Source: Micromonospora peucetia (GTDB taxonomy: Bacteria; Actinomycetota; Actinomycetes; Mycobacteriales; Micromonosporaceae). Taken from it: DNA of 64,000 bases. Both the position numbers and the translations under genes were made by a program. How positions within the stretch are numbered: the first letter of the stretch is position 1; every line of letters begins with the position of its first letter. The stretch is from the NCBI RefSeq assembly GCF_900091625.1, contig NZ_FMIC01000002.1, forward strand, positions 3,596,001 to 3,660,000, written 5' to 3'. The notes under the pieces are model-generated. The model was not told where the DNA came from. It worked only from the letters and a program-made list of their open reading frames with translations, and made no database searches. Below are positions 24,151 to 33,311 of this stretch, piece by piece.

Positions 24151-25191
24151 ATGGCAACCAAGAATCCGACCAGGTCGGACGACGACCGTACCCGAGCGCG
24201 GCGAAGCTCTGACCGGCTCGCCGCCGTGCTGCCGGGCTTGCTCGTCGCTGGCGCGGCTGCCGCCATCGGGTTCGCCGTGAACCGTCAGATCGGGGCGGCC
24301 AGCCCGCTGGTGGTGACGATCGTGCTCGGCGTGTTGCTGAGTGCGCTGGGCGGATACCGGCCGCAGTTCCGGGACGGCCTGCGGCTCGCCGCGTCGACGT
24401 TGCTGCGTATCGGAATCGTGCTGCTCGGCCTGCAACTGGTCGTCTCCGACATCTACCGGCTCGGGGTCGGGCCAATCGTGGTGGTGCTCGTGAGCGTCGC
24501 CACCGCGTTCGTCGTCACCCGCTGGGTCGGGCGGCGGCTGGGCATGACCCCGGCCCGCTCACTACTCGTCGCGACGGGGGTGGCGATCTGCGGGGCGTCG
24601 GCGGTGGCCGCAATGAACCAGGTTGCCGACGGAGAGGACGACGACGCCGTTACGGCGGTCGCCGTGGTCACCGTGCTCGGCACGCTGTCGCTGGCGGTCC
24701 TCCCCGCGTTGGGTCTGCTGCTCGGTCTCGACGAGGCCATGTTCGGCATGTGGATCGGGGCGAGCGTGCACGAGGTTGGTCAGGTGGTGGCCATCGGGGG
24801 AGCGGTTGGTGCCGCCGCGTTGTCCACCGCGGTGGTGGTGAAGCTGTTCCGTGTGGTGCTCCTCGCGCCGCTGGTCGCCGCGGTCGCGATCGGTCGCCGT
24901 TCGGCGGCGCAGAAGGTCGACGGCGCCAAACTTCCGCCGATCCTTCCGTGGTTCGTGGCCGGGTTCCTCGCGATGGTGGCGCTGCGTACCACCGGTTGGA
25001 TACCGGGCGGAGTGATCACCGCCGCATCCACGGCGAGCACGCTTCTGCTGGCCATGGCCATGTTCGCGCTCGGCGCCGCAGTCGACCCGCGGGCCGTCGC
25101 CCGCGGTGGCCGCTCCGCGGTGGGTGCCGGCGCGATCGGTACGGTCGTCCTGGCGGCCACCTCACTCGTCGGCTTGGCCCTGGTGGGCTGA
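24151..25191 (+). CDS. YeiH-family putative sulfate exporter
   Basis: A 346-residue integral membrane protein with about ten hydrophobic segments and the family signatures LLRIGIVLLGLQLV, GVAICGASAVAAMNQV and GASVHEVGQVVAIGGAVG. YeiH/YadS proteins (conserved hypothetical 698 family) are proposed sulfate or anion exporters, often next to a LysR regulator as here. ATG 24151 is chosen; there is no strong ribosome binding site. Transport substrate is inferred from family annotation only. Confidence 0.88.
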   Translation: MATKNPTRSDDDRTRARRSSDRLAAVLPGLLVAGAAAAIGFAVNRQIGAASPLVVTIVLGVLLSALGGYRPQFRDGLRLAASTLLRIGIVLLGLQLVVSDIYRLGVGPIVVVLVSVATAFVVTRWVGRRLGMTPARSLLVATGVAICGASAVAAMNQVADGEDDDAVTAVAVVTVLGTLSLAVLPALGLLLGLDEAMFGMWIGASVHEVGQVVAIGGAVGAAALSTAVVVKLFRVVLLAPLVAAVAIGRRSAAQKVDGAKLPPILPWFVAGFLAMVALRTTGWIPGGVITAASTASTLLLAMAMFALGAAVDPRAVARGGRSAVGAGAIGTVVLAATSLVGLALVG

Positions 25192-25282
25192 CCGCGGAAT
25201 GCGGGACCGGGACCGGGACAAGGCCCAGGAGGCATCTCTCGTCGTCCGGCGAACGTGTCGCGGCCCCGCCGATGGTCCTGGA

Positions 25283-26095
25283 TCACGGAGTTCGGGAAAC
25301 AAGTCCACCGTCGACGAGCAGGCTCTGGCCTGTGAGGTAGCTGGCGGCGTCGGAGGCCAGGAACGCCACCAGCGCGCCCAACTCTTCCGGGTGCCCGTAT
25401 CGGCCAGCCGGGATACGGGCTTGCGCCCGCTGCCGGAACTGCTCGTACTCGACGCCGGCAGCCCTTGCGCGCCGTTCGTCAAGATCGCGGACGCGGTCGG
25501 TGGTGAATCGACCGGGAGCGATCAGATTGATGGTCACTCCGTGTTCTGCCACTTCTCTGGCGACACTTGAAACAAGCCCGGCCAGTGCCGGACGAAAGGC
25601 GTTGGACAGTGTGAGTTCCTCGAGGGGCGCGAACACGCTCGATGAGCCGATCACGACCACGCGTCCGTACCCGGAACGGACCATCGCGGGTAGCGTGGCG
25701 CTCAACGCGCGGACCGTCGACATCAGCGTCAGCTGGTAGGCGGCGTTCCACTGCTCCTCGCTGAGGTCGAGGAAGCGGCCAGCTGGCGGGCCGCCCGCGT
25801 TCGTGACCAGAACATCCACGCCACCGAGTCTCTGCTCTGCGCTGCGGATGACTCGGTCCACGCCGGCTGGGGTGGCGACATCGGCCTGGACGGCGTCCAC
25901 CACGCCGCCGTAGTCGCGCAGTTCGTCGGCCACCTCTGCCAGAAGGTCCGGCGTCCTGCCACACACCGTGATGTCGTGGCCGGAGCCGGCGAGCGCATGG
26001 GCGGCTGCCCGACCCAGACCTCGGCTGGCGGCCATGACGACGGCTCGACGGCGCCGTGCTTCCTTCCCGGTGCCTGTCCGCTCACAGGTATGCAC
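25283..26095 (-). CDS. SDR-family oxidoreductase with atypical active site
   Basis: A 270-residue Rossmann-fold protein: the cofactor loop is AAS-RGLGRAAA (residues 22-30), followed by DVATP, VTNAGGPP and the C-terminal TGQSLLVDGG. The catalytic Ser is present in VIGSSSVFAP, but the usual Tyr-x-x-x-Lys is replaced by the segment LSNAFRPALAGL, as in a subgroup of FabG-like SDRs. Substrate unknown. The start is GTG 26095, preceded by GGAGG at six bases. It is divergent from the IclR operon across a 408-base gap and may share its control region. Confidence 0.85.
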   Translation of the reverse strand: MHTCERTGTGKEARRRRAVVMAASRGLGRAAAHALAGSGHDITVCGRTPDLLAEVADELRDYGGVVDAVQADVATPAGVDRVIRSAEQRLGGVDVLVTNAGGPPAGRFLDLSEEQWNAAYQLTLMSTVRALSATLPAMVRSGYGRVVVIGSSSVFAPLEELTLSNAFRPALAGLVSSVAREVAEHGVTINLIAPGRFTTDRVRDLDERRARAAGVEYEQFRQRAQARIPAGRYGHPEELGALVAFLASDAASYLTGQSLLVDGGLVSRTP

Positions 26096-26503
26096 GAGTT
26101 GCCTCCAGTTGTGATCTGTCGCGGGATGCGCGGGCGGCGCCTGTGACGTCGTCCGCCGGGAATCGCGGCGTCTCCCTTGGCGGGCACCGCCCGGAGCTCA
26201 TGATTCCGGCAGTCTTCCTGGGCCAGATCCAGGTAGCCGAGTGAGTTCACCGGTGACGCCCGGACGGCCATCTCGATGCTGTCGAGCAACCATCCGTCGC
26301 TCTGACTCTTCCTGTTCTTCTCGACACGTGAGAGCTCATTTCACGTGACGAGAGGCATTGTCCTGGTGGGTGTCGCGAAGCACAAGACCCGAGCGTTGCG
26401 TGGGCCGACGAGACGTGGTGCGACGAACAGGCGCAGGTGGGGAGGCTTTTGCGGGCCCAAACCGGCCCTTGCCATGTGACCTGGGCCTCGCTAGCATCCT
26501 CTC
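26096..26503. other. Divergent control region between SDR and IclR genes
   Basis: These 408 bases contain no credible gene. The notable element is a near-perfect inverted repeat at 26320-26352, listed separately. Otherwise I see no repeat or RNA. Confidence 0.5.
26320..26352. promoter_or_regulatory. Inverted repeat with twin CACGTG, candidate IclR operator
   Basis: CTCGACACGTGA at 26320-26331 is an 11-of-12 inverted copy of TCACGTGACGAG at 26341-26352, separated by nine bases. Each arm contains the palindrome CACGTG. It lies 152 bases before the IclR gene in the divergent gap, a plausible operator for the IclR-family regulator. Binding is inferred. Confidence 0.55.
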
Positions 26504-27313
26504 ATGGAGCGATCGACTCTCTCGCAGAGTGAGAGACAAGACCTGAACCTCGCTGATCGGCTACTGACGATCGTCGAGGCCGTCGCGAACAGCGAACAGC
26601 CACTGGGAGTCATGGCGATCGCCGCTGCCACCGGGATCGACAAGAGCGCCGTCTCGCGTCTGCTCAAGACCCTCGCCGCCCGGCGTTGGGTTGACAAGGG
26701 CCCCGAGGGGTACGTGGCAGGCGCCGCGCTCATCCAGCTCGCATCCAAGGCGGGTGTCGACGACATCATCGGCCGACTCGCCTCCCGCGAACTGAACGTG
26801 CTGCTCCAGGCCACCGAAGAGACCGTCAGCTTCCACCGCGTCGTCGGCTCCCAGCGCATCTGCATCATGGGCATCGAGAGTCCACGGATCATGCGCGGAC
26901 GCATCCCGCTCGGCGAGGCGATCCCGCTCACGCACGGAACGTCCGGCAAGACGATCCTGGCGTGGGTCGACGAGTCGCTGCGGACCCGCCTGCTCGCCGA
27001 GCTCACCCCCCAGGTCCGCGACAGCATCACCCGCCAACTCGCGTTCATTGAGGCAAACGGCTACCTGAGCACCGAACACGACCCGAACCAGGGGGTCGGC
27101 GCCCTCGCGGTCCCCGTGTTCGGCCCGTACGGCATCGTTGGCTCCCTCGGCATCATCGGACCCGCCGAGCGGTGGAATGCCGACCAGCGTCGCAAGCACG
27201 CGCAGGTCGGCCTCAAGTGCGCGGCCCGCATGGCCGCCGAGCTCGGTTACACCGGGAATCGATACGAGCGCTGGGCCGTCGCCGAACTCGAGCAGACGCG
27301 GGCCAAGGCATGA
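26504..27313 (+). CDS. IclR-family transcriptional regulator
   Basis: A 269-residue protein. Residues 15-75 form the winged helix (GVMAIAAATGIDKSAVSRLL), followed by the IclR effector domain, with LGEAIPLTHGTSGKTILAW and ALAVPVFGPYGIVGSLGI as family landmarks. It is the first gene of a run of seven same-strand genes and overlaps the CitE-like gene by four bases, so it probably controls the operon it heads, responding to a pathway metabolite. ATG 26504 lacks a strong ribosome binding site, which suggests a leader-poor transcript. Confidence 0.92.
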   Translation: MERSTLSQSERQDLNLADRLLTIVEAVANSEQPLGVMAIAAATGIDKSAVSRLLKTLAARRWVDKGPEGYVAGAALIQLASKAGVDDIIGRLASRELNVLLQATEETVSFHRVVGSQRICIMGIESPRIMRGRIPLGEAIPLTHGTSGKTILAWVDESLRTRLLAELTPQVRDSITRQLAFIEANGYLSTEHDPNQGVGALAVPVFGPYGIVGSLGIIGPAERWNADQRRKHAQVGLKCAARMAAELGYTGNRYERWAVAELEQTRAKA

Positions 27314-28047
27314 GCGTCACAGTCGAGCAGCCCCTGCTCATCACGATGCTCATGATCCCCGGGCACACCCCCGACGCTGCCGATCAGGTCGCCCTCGGCC
27401 ACGCCGACGCCTACATCCTCGATCTCGAGGACACCGTGCCGCCAGAGGCAAAGCACGACGCCGTCCGCGCCACCGGCGACCTTCTCTCCGGTGATCGGGG
27501 TGGGCGTGTGGTCTACGTGCGCGTGCATCCCGTCGATGCCGGCCGTCTGGAGACGGAACTCGACGCGATCGTCGGCCCCTCCCTGACCGGGATCAACCTG
27601 CCGAAGGTCGAATCCGCCGCCGAGATCGTCGCACTCGACAGTTGCTTGGCCGTGCTGGAGGAGGCCCACGGCCTGCCGATCGGGCATACCGAGATCATGG
27701 CCACGATCGAGACCGCGCGCGGTGTGCTGCACATGAACGAGATCGCTGCCGCCTCCCCACGTCTTCGATGCCTGTGCGTGGGGGTTGGCGACCTGACGAG
27801 AGACCTCGGCCTTGAGTCGCAGGGCGCCGACCTGTCCCCGGCGATCGTCGCAGCCCAGATCAAGGCCGTCTTCGCCTCTGCTGCGGCCGGCCTTCAGCCA
27901 CCACACGATTCCACCCATGCCATTGAGGACGACGTGCCCACGCTGCGCCACCGCGCCCAGGCCACCCGCGCCCTCGGATTCAGGGGCAAACACGCCCTGC
28001 ACGCTTCCCACCTGCCCATCATCACCGAGATCTACACGACTCCCTGA
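27310..28047 (+). CDS. HpcH/HpaI aldolase / CitE-like lyase
   Basis: A 245-residue TIM-barrel protein of the citrate lyase beta/HpcH aldolase superfamily. Signatures are ADAYILDLEDTVPPEAK (metal-binding Glu/Asp), VYVRVHPVD, GINLPKVES and MATIETARGVLHM, with the second metal ligands in GVGDLTRDLGL. These enzymes cleave or form C-C bonds in acyl-CoA or 2-oxo acid substrates with a divalent metal; the substrate is unknown. The ATG overlaps the IclR stop. It is followed by a deacetylase-fold enzyme in the same operon, suggesting a catabolic pathway. Confidence 0.88.
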   Translation: MSVTVEQPLLITMLMIPGHTPDAADQVALGHADAYILDLEDTVPPEAKHDAVRATGDLLSGDRGGRVVYVRVHPVDAGRLETELDAIVGPSLTGINLPKVESAAEIVALDSCLAVLEEAHGLPIGHTEIMATIETARGVLHMNEIAAASPRLRCLCVGVGDLTRDLGLESQGADLSPAIVAAQIKAVFASAAAGLQPPHDSTHAIEDDVPTLRHRAQATRALGFRGKHALHASHLPIITEIYTTP

Positions 28048-28088
28048 TACCGAAACCTCGGTCATCGTCGAATGAAGGGCCCGACATC

Positions 28089-29030
28089 ATGAGTTTGCCG
28101 GACCGCGACTATGTCGGCTACGGCCGCCATCAGCCCCTGGGCACCTGGCCCGGCGGGGCGCGGGTGGCACTGAACATCGCCGTCAACATCGAAGAGGGCA
28201 GCGAACGTTCCTGGTGGGCCGGGGACCGCCAGAACGAGGGGCTCAGCGAGGTGCCCCGCGCGATCGATCCCCGCTATCGCGACCTCGGGGTCGAATCTGT
28301 CTACGAGTACGGCAGTCGTGCGGGCGTCCACCGCCTCCTGCGCATGTTCGACCGGCTCGGCGTCCGGATGACGGCGTTCGCGGCCGCCGTTGCGCTCGAA
28401 CGCACCCCCGAGGTGGCGCAGTGGCTCAACGAGTCTGACCACGAATTGTGCTCGCACGGATACCGGTGGGCTGAGGCGTGGCAGCTGAAGGAGGACGACG
28501 AACGCGCGCTCATCGCGAAGGCCGTCGAGACCTTCGAGCGAGTGATGGGGCGACGCCCCGTCGGCTGGTACAGCCGGTGGATGCCGTCGTTGAACACCCG
28601 CCGCCTGCTCGTGGAGGAGGGCGGATTCATGTACGACTCCGATTCCTACAACGACGACATCCCCTACTACGTGAAGGTCAACGAGAGCGCGCACCTGGTG
28701 GTGCCGTACACGATGGCTTACAACGACACCCATTTCGCCTATGGCCAGATGACCAGCCCGAGCGACTTCGAGGAGTACTGCACGAAGGCGCTGGACTATC
28801 TGCTGGCCGAAGATGACGATGTGCCCCGGATGATGTCCGTGGGTGTGCACCCCAGACTCGCCGGCCAGGCCGCCCGTGCCAGCGCGTTGGAGAGTTTCAT
28901 CGCCACCGCGCAGGGCCGCACCGATGTCTGGATTGCCACCAGGGAACAGATCGCGCAGTGGTGGCGCGAACAATTCCCACCGGTTGTCACCACGACCGGA
29001 TTCACCTCCGGAGAATTCCAGGGCGGCTGA
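28089..29030 (+). CDS. Polysaccharide-deacetylase-fold hydrolase, PuuE allantoinase-like
   Basis: A 313-residue NodB-fold protein of the subgroup containing allantoinase PuuE and cyclic-imide hydrolases. The N-terminal motif VALNIAVNIEEGSE, the YEYGSRAGVHRLLRMFDRLG stretch, CSHGYRW with the His, and the GWYSRWMPSLNT and DDIPYYV motifs match that group. The canonical NodB Asp-Asp pair is not evident, as in PuuE. It likely opens a cyclic ureide or imide ring. It sits in the IclR-led operon before the transporter genes, fitting uptake and breakdown of a nitrogen heterocycle; this is inferred. Confidence 0.82.
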   Translation: MSLPDRDYVGYGRHQPLGTWPGGARVALNIAVNIEEGSERSWWAGDRQNEGLSEVPRAIDPRYRDLGVESVYEYGSRAGVHRLLRMFDRLGVRMTAFAAAVALERTPEVAQWLNESDHELCSHGYRWAEAWQLKEDDERALIAKAVETFERVMGRRPVGWYSRWMPSLNTRRLLVEEGGFMYDSDSYNDDIPYYVKVNESAHLVVPYTMAYNDTHFAYGQMTSPSDFEEYCTKALDYLLAEDDDVPRMMSVGVHPRLAGQAARASALESFIATAQGRTDVWIATREQIAQWWREQFPPVVTTTGFTSGEFQGG

Positions 29031-29098
29031 CCGGCGGCGCCGAAGATCCATGCCCGTACGGCAGAAAACTCTGTGTCGTTATGTTTCAAGGAGTGACA

Positions 29099-30577
29099 AT
29101 GGCGTCTCTGACCATGCTCATCAACCATGACATTCTCAGCCTGAATCCCAACAGTCGGCTCGCGGATGGTTCCACTCCGTGGAGCGTGCTCGCCAATATC
29201 GCCCCCGGACTGCTGCGCATGGACGAGGACGGCACACTGCTGCCCAGCCTCGCCACCGAGTGGAGCCACGACGAGGACTTCCGCACGTTCCGGTTCAGGC
29301 TACGCGACGGGGTGCGCCTGCACTCCGGCCGCGCCCTCACCCCCGAGCTTGTGATCTGGAACTTCGAGCGCTTCTTCTCCGGCCGCTTCGACACCCACTT
29401 CGACCGTGACTACCGGGGACTCAAAGCCATTCGGGCCGACGGTGACCACGGAGTCGTCTTCGAGTTCGACCACCCTTTCCCGGACTTCCTGTACTACCTG
29501 GCCTGGCGTACGTGCATCGTCGATGACGTCGTCGACCAGCCCTGCGGGGCCGGCCCCTTCAGGCTGGCCGAGTGGAAGCGCGGAGAGTACGTCCGCCTCG
29601 AGGCGTTCGAGGACTACTACGTGCCCGGCCAACCCGCCGTCGACGAAGTCAGGGTGATCTGGGCCGCCAGCGCCGAAGCCAAGCTGGCCGCGATCCGTAG
29701 CGGCAGCGTCGACGTCATCGAGAACGTGCCGATGCTCGCCGCCGCCTCGCTGGCAGAGGAGGGCCACCTGGAGTACCGCACCGTCGCCTCCACCCGCCGC
29801 GCCGCCCTCGTCCTGAACACCCAGACGGGCCCGCTCGCGGATCTGCGCGTGCGCAGGGCAGTCGCGCACGCCCTCGACCGGGCTGAACTCACCCGCATGA
29901 TCTTCGGCGACAACGCGACCCCGCTCACCCAATCGGTGCTCTCCAGCACGCCGAACCCGGCGATCACTCCCTACACCTACGACGTCGAGGCCACCAGGAC
30001 GCTCCTGAAGGAGGCCGGTATCGGCGAGGGCCTGGTGCTACGGGGCGTGTCCACGAAGGTCGCGCCGCTGCCGAAGGTCGCAGCCCACGTGACTGAGGCA
30101 CTCGCCGAACTGGGGATCACCCTCGACGTCCGGTTCTACGACGACCCGCCGTGGTGGCCCTTCGTCTACCTCGACACCGAATGGCATATCGCCTTCCAGG
30201 GCATGGGGGTGCGGCCCAGCCTGAATGTGGCCCTTGGACGCGACCACCGTTCCGACGGCCCGTTCAACGCATCCGGCTTCGCCGACGCCAACCTCGATGC
30301 CCTGATCGACCAGGCGGCCAGGCTCCCCGAGGGGCCGGCGCGCGCCGACGCGCAGTCCAAAGCCGAGGTCGCGCTGCACGAGAACGTCCCGGTCATCCCG
30401 CTGTACAGCGCGCAGGCCTGCTACGGGTGGAAGCCGGGCGTACGGGGCGTGACCACGAATGCGCTGGGCTACCTCGACCTGAGCGCCGTCACCGCGGCCG
30501 GTGAGAGTCCCGATCATGGCACCGCCTGTGCCCCTTCCGGCGTCAGCGCCGACGTCACCGAAAGGCAGCGAACATGA
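29099..30577 (+). CDS. Peptide-type (SBP_bac_5) ABC binding protein without signal peptide
   Basis: A 492-residue protein with the family-5 solute-binding fold: TLLPSLATEWSHDEDFRTFR, FRLRDGVRLHSGRAL, GAGPFRLAEWKRGEYVRLE and NTQTGPLADLRVRRAVAHAL. Remarkably it starts directly with mature-type sequence (MASLTMLINHDILSLNP); AAGGAG lies six bases before ATG 29099, and no upstream in-frame extension looks like a signal peptide or lipobox. It may stay in the cytoplasm or have lost its export signal. It overlaps the ATPase gene by four bases. The transporter beside it is of the TauABC type with its own binding protein. Confidence 0.85.
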   Translation: MASLTMLINHDILSLNPNSRLADGSTPWSVLANIAPGLLRMDEDGTLLPSLATEWSHDEDFRTFRFRLRDGVRLHSGRALTPELVIWNFERFFSGRFDTHFDRDYRGLKAIRADGDHGVVFEFDHPFPDFLYYLAWRTCIVDDVVDQPCGAGPFRLAEWKRGEYVRLEAFEDYYVPGQPAVDEVRVIWAASAEAKLAAIRSGSVDVIENVPMLAAASLAEEGHLEYRTVASTRRAALVLNTQTGPLADLRVRRAVAHALDRAELTRMIFGDNATPLTQSVLSSTPNPAITPYTYDVEATRTLLKEAGIGEGLVLRGVSTKVAPLPKVAAHVTEALAELGITLDVRFYDDPPWWPFVYLDTEWHIAFQGMGVRPSLNVALGRDHRSDGPFNASGFADANLDALIDQAARLPEGPARADAQSKAEVALHENVPVIPLYSAQACYGWKPGVRGVTTNALGYLDLSAVTAAGESPDHGTACAPSGVSADVTERQRT

Positions 30578-31380
30578 GCCCACGACATGAGCGTCTCCTC
30601 GACGCCCCTCCTGCGGCCGTCGTAGCCCGGTCGGGGCAGGCCGCCCTCGCGGTGCGAAACGCCTCCATCGCCTACGGGCCCAAGAGCCCCGTGATCGTCG
30701 ACAACGTCTCCTTCGACGTCAACCAGGGTGAAGCCTTCATCCTGATCGGTCGCTCCGGGTGCGGAAAGTCCACACTGCTGAGATCCCTGGCCGGGTTCCA
30801 GGAACTGCGCAGCGGAGACATCCTGCTGGACGGGAAGAAAACGAAATCCCCTGGGCCTGACCGAATGATGGTGTTCCAGAACTTCGACCAGTTGCTCCCC
30901 TGGCGTACGGCGTTGCAGAACGTGGAGTTCGCTGTCAAGAAGTCCGGCTCGAAGGACACCACGAGCCCACGCCAGCGCGCCCTCGACGCGCTGGAGATGG
31001 TTCACTTGTCGGCCGCATCCGACAAGTTTCCGTCCCAGTTGTCCGGTGGCATGCAGCAGCGCGTCGCGATCGCCCGTGCGCTCGCGGTACGCCCCCGGAT
31101 CGTGCTCATGGACGAACCATTCGGCGCCCTCGACGCGATGACACGCGCTTCCCTGCAGGCCGAGCTTCTGCGCCTGCAGAAGGAGATGAACATGACCCTC
31201 GTGTTCGTCACACACTCGATCGAGGAGGCTGTCTACCTCGGTGGTCGGATCGGATTGATGACGCCGCAGGGCACGTTCGAGGGAATCTACACCAACGCCT
31301 TTCAGGGACAGCTGGACAGCCCCGAGTGCGCCGAGTTCGCCGGTGAACTGCGCACGAAGCTGGAGATGAGCGCTGCATGA
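30574..31380 (+). CDS. NitT/TauT-type ABC transporter ATPase
   Basis: A 268-residue ATP-binding subunit. Walker A is [13 protein letters not shown] near residue 60, the Q-loop [14 protein letters not shown], signature [15 protein letters not shown], Walker [14 protein letters not shown] and the switch His in [11 protein letters not shown]. The sequence is of the SsuB/TauB/NrtD group that imports sulfonates, nitrate or related small compounds. It overlaps both neighbours by four bases, showing tight operon coupling with the permease. Confidence 0.93.
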   Translation: MSPRHERLLDAPPAAVVARSGQAALAVRNASIAYGPKSPVIVDNVSFDVNQGEAFILIGRSGCGKSTLLRSLAGFQELRSGDILLDGKKTKSPGPDRMMVFQNFDQLLPWRTALQNVEFAVKKSGSKDTTSPRQRALDALEMVHLSAASDKFPSQLSGGMQQRVAIARALAVRPRIVLMDEPFGALDAMTRASLQAELLRLQKEMNMTLVFVTHSIEEAVYLGGRIGLMTPQGTFEGIYTNAFQGQLDSPECAEFAGELRTKLEMSAA

Positions 31381-32156
31381 ACAAGCCGATCCAGAAAATG
31401 GCCGTCCGCATCACGGTGGTGGCCGTGGTGATCCTGGCGTGGGAGCTCGTCCCACGAATGGCGCAGCTCAGTCCGGTCGTGCTCCCGCCGTTCTCCAGCG
31501 CCGTCGAGGTGCTGTGGGAGCGGGCGCTCGACGGGTCCCTGTGGCAGGGCCTGCTCGCGTCGCTGTCGCTGCTCGTCCGAGGCGTGGGTCTGGGCATCCT
31601 GATCGCGATCGTGATGACGGCCGCGTGCTTCATCATCCCCGGCGGGCGTGAGGTCCTGCAGACCCTCGTGGGTCTGTTCAACCCCTTGCCGGCGATCGCC
31701 ATCCTTCCGTTGGCGCTGCTGTGGTTCGGATTCAGCGAACGCTCGATGATCCTGGTGATCGTGTTCTCGGTGGTATGGGCCATGTCGCTCAACGCCTACG
31801 CCGGGTTCTCCACCATCAGGCCGGTACTCGTGGACGTGGGACGCAACCTCGGGCTGCGCGGGCCACGCCTGATCGCGAGCATCTACTTCCCGGCAGCCCT
31901 GCCGCACCTGCTGTCCGGTCTGCGGATCGGATGGGCGTTCGCCTGGCGTACCGCCGTCGCCGCGGAACTCGTCTACGGCGCCGCAGGCGGTAAGGGGGGC
32001 ATCGGATGGCAGATCTATCTGGACCGCTCGGAATTCAACACCGGTGGAGTGTTCGCCGGATTGCTGACAATCGTCCTCGTCGGTCTCCTGGTGGAGTACG
32101 GAATTCTCAACACTATCGAATCGCGGACCGTCAAACGATGGGGAATGGTGAGTTGA
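31377..32156 (+). CDS. NitT/TauT-type ABC transporter permease
   Basis: A 259-residue membrane protein with about six spans and the binding-protein-dependent permease EAA region (DVGRNLGLRGPRLIASIYFP, then LRIGWAFAWRTAVAAELVYG). It belongs to the TauC/SsuC group and forms the membrane channel for the upstream ATPase. ATG 31377 overlaps the ATPase stop; the next gene begins one base after its stop. Confidence 0.92.
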   Translation: MNKPIQKMAVRITVVAVVILAWELVPRMAQLSPVVLPPFSSAVEVLWERALDGSLWQGLLASLSLLVRGVGLGILIAIVMTAACFIIPGGREVLQTLVGLFNPLPAIAILPLALLWFGFSERSMILVIVFSVVWAMSLNAYAGFSTIRPVLVDVGRNLGLRGPRLIASIYFPAALPHLLSGLRIGWAFAWRTAVAAELVYGAAGGKGGIGWQIYLDRSEFNTGGVFAGLLTIVLVGLLVEYGILNTIESRTVKRWGMVS

Positions 32157-32157
32157 A

Positions 32158-33171
32158 ATGAGCACGCATCGGAATGCAGGCTCGCTGCTCCGTCGCGGCA
32201 GAATGACAGGCCTTCGTGCCGCGGCCGCCGCTACTGTGGTCGCGCTCGTCGCGGCGTGCGGCTCGACATCGGACGCCACCACCGGCACCGACGGCGAAAC
32301 CAACACCGTGCGAGTGGTCACGAACTTCGGAACGATCTACTACGGCCTGCTGCTCGGCCTGGACCTCCTGGCAGAGGAACGCCCCGACCTGAAGATCGAG
32401 CACGTCCAACTCTCAGCCGGAGGGGACAGTCTCACCGCTCTCGCCTCCGGCCAGGCGGACGTGGTGTCGGTCGGCGTCTCGCCCGTGCTCATCGCCCGTG
32501 AGAAGGGCGTGCCCGTGCGCTTCGGCGGGTCGCTCGTGACGGCCCACGTCGCGCTGGTGGCGATGGACGGAAAGTACCGCTCCCTGGCCGACTTCCAGCC
32601 GGGTGACCAGATCGCCACCCCCGGCCCCTACGCCGTCGGCTCCATCGCATTGCTCGGGGCGGCGATGCGTGAGCTCGGCGACTGGAAGAAGGTCCAGGGC
32701 ATGTTCCGCATGATGCCCCACCCGGATGCGGTGGCGGCGCTCACGCAGGGGGAGGTGCAGGCCCATATGGCCACGCCTCCATTCCTGCAACAGGGCCTGG
32801 CCAAGGGGGCCCGCGAAGTGATCGGTGGCAACGAGCTGCTGGGTGCCCCCGTGCCACTGGGAGCCTTCGCGTTCAACGAGTCCTTCCACAAGGCGAACCC
32901 GAAGGTGTACGCCGCTCTCGTGGATGCGATCAAACGCGGCACTGCGATGATCAACGACGATCCACAAGCCGCAGCCGCACGGATTGCCGGCCTCGATGCC
33001 GTAAAGACGACCAAGGACAAGGTCCTTGTCGAGCTCACCGAGCAGGGCATCAAGTTCAACACCGAGTTCGCGGGCTACACCCAAACGGCGGACACCATGC
33101 TCCAGATGGGGCTCATCAAGAAGAAGCCGGCCCTCTCCGACGTGTCGTTGCCGAACGTCACGGGTTCATGA
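32158..33171 (+). CDS. NMT1/TauA-type substrate-binding lipoprotein
   Basis: A 337-residue periplasm-type binding protein anchored as a lipoprotein: a basic N-terminus, hydrophobic stretch AAAATVVALVAACG with a lipobox ending V-A-A-C at about residue 35, then an alpha/beta domain (VRVVTNFGTIYYGLLLGLDL, ALASGQADVVSVGVS, IATPGPYAVGS). It is of the NMT1/SsuA/TauA group and should deliver the ligand to the preceding ATPase/permease. It ends the operon; a strong hairpin follows 24 bases downstream. Confidence 0.92.
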   Translation: MSTHRNAGSLLRRGRMTGLRAAAAATVVALVAACGSTSDATTGTDGETNTVRVVTNFGTIYYGLLLGLDLLAEERPDLKIEHVQLSAGGDSLTALASGQADVVSVGVSPVLIAREKGVPVRFGGSLVTAHVALVAMDGKYRSLADFQPGDQIATPGPYAVGSIALLGAAMRELGDWKKVQGMFRMMPHPDAVAALTQGEVQAHMATPPFLQQGLAKGAREVIGGNELLGAPVPLGAFAFNESFHKANPKVYAALVDAIKRGTAMINDDPQAAAARIAGLDAVKTTKDKVLVELTEQGIKFNTEFAGYTQTADTMLQMGLIKKKPALSDVSLPNVTGS

Positions 33172-33194
33172 CACCGGACTGACCGCGTGGCATC

Positions 33195-33231
33195 GTGCGG
33201 TCCCAGCGCCCCGTTCCCGCTGGGACCGCAC
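33195..33231 (+). terminator. Strong hairpin terminating the IclR-led operon
   Basis: GTGCGGTCCCAGCG at 33195-33208 pairs perfectly with CGCTGGGACCGCAC at 33218-33231: a 14-bp stem and nine-base loop, 24 bases after the binding-protein stop. No T-run follows, as is usual in high-GC actinobacteria. It faces the end of the opposite-strand gene at 33312 and may serve both directions. Confidence 0.82.
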
Positions 33232-33311
33232 CCCACCGGACAACGGCACCAGCCGGTCTGCGTCCAGGTACGTGACGATGTCGGTGATCACACCGTGGAA
33301 CACGTCGAGTA

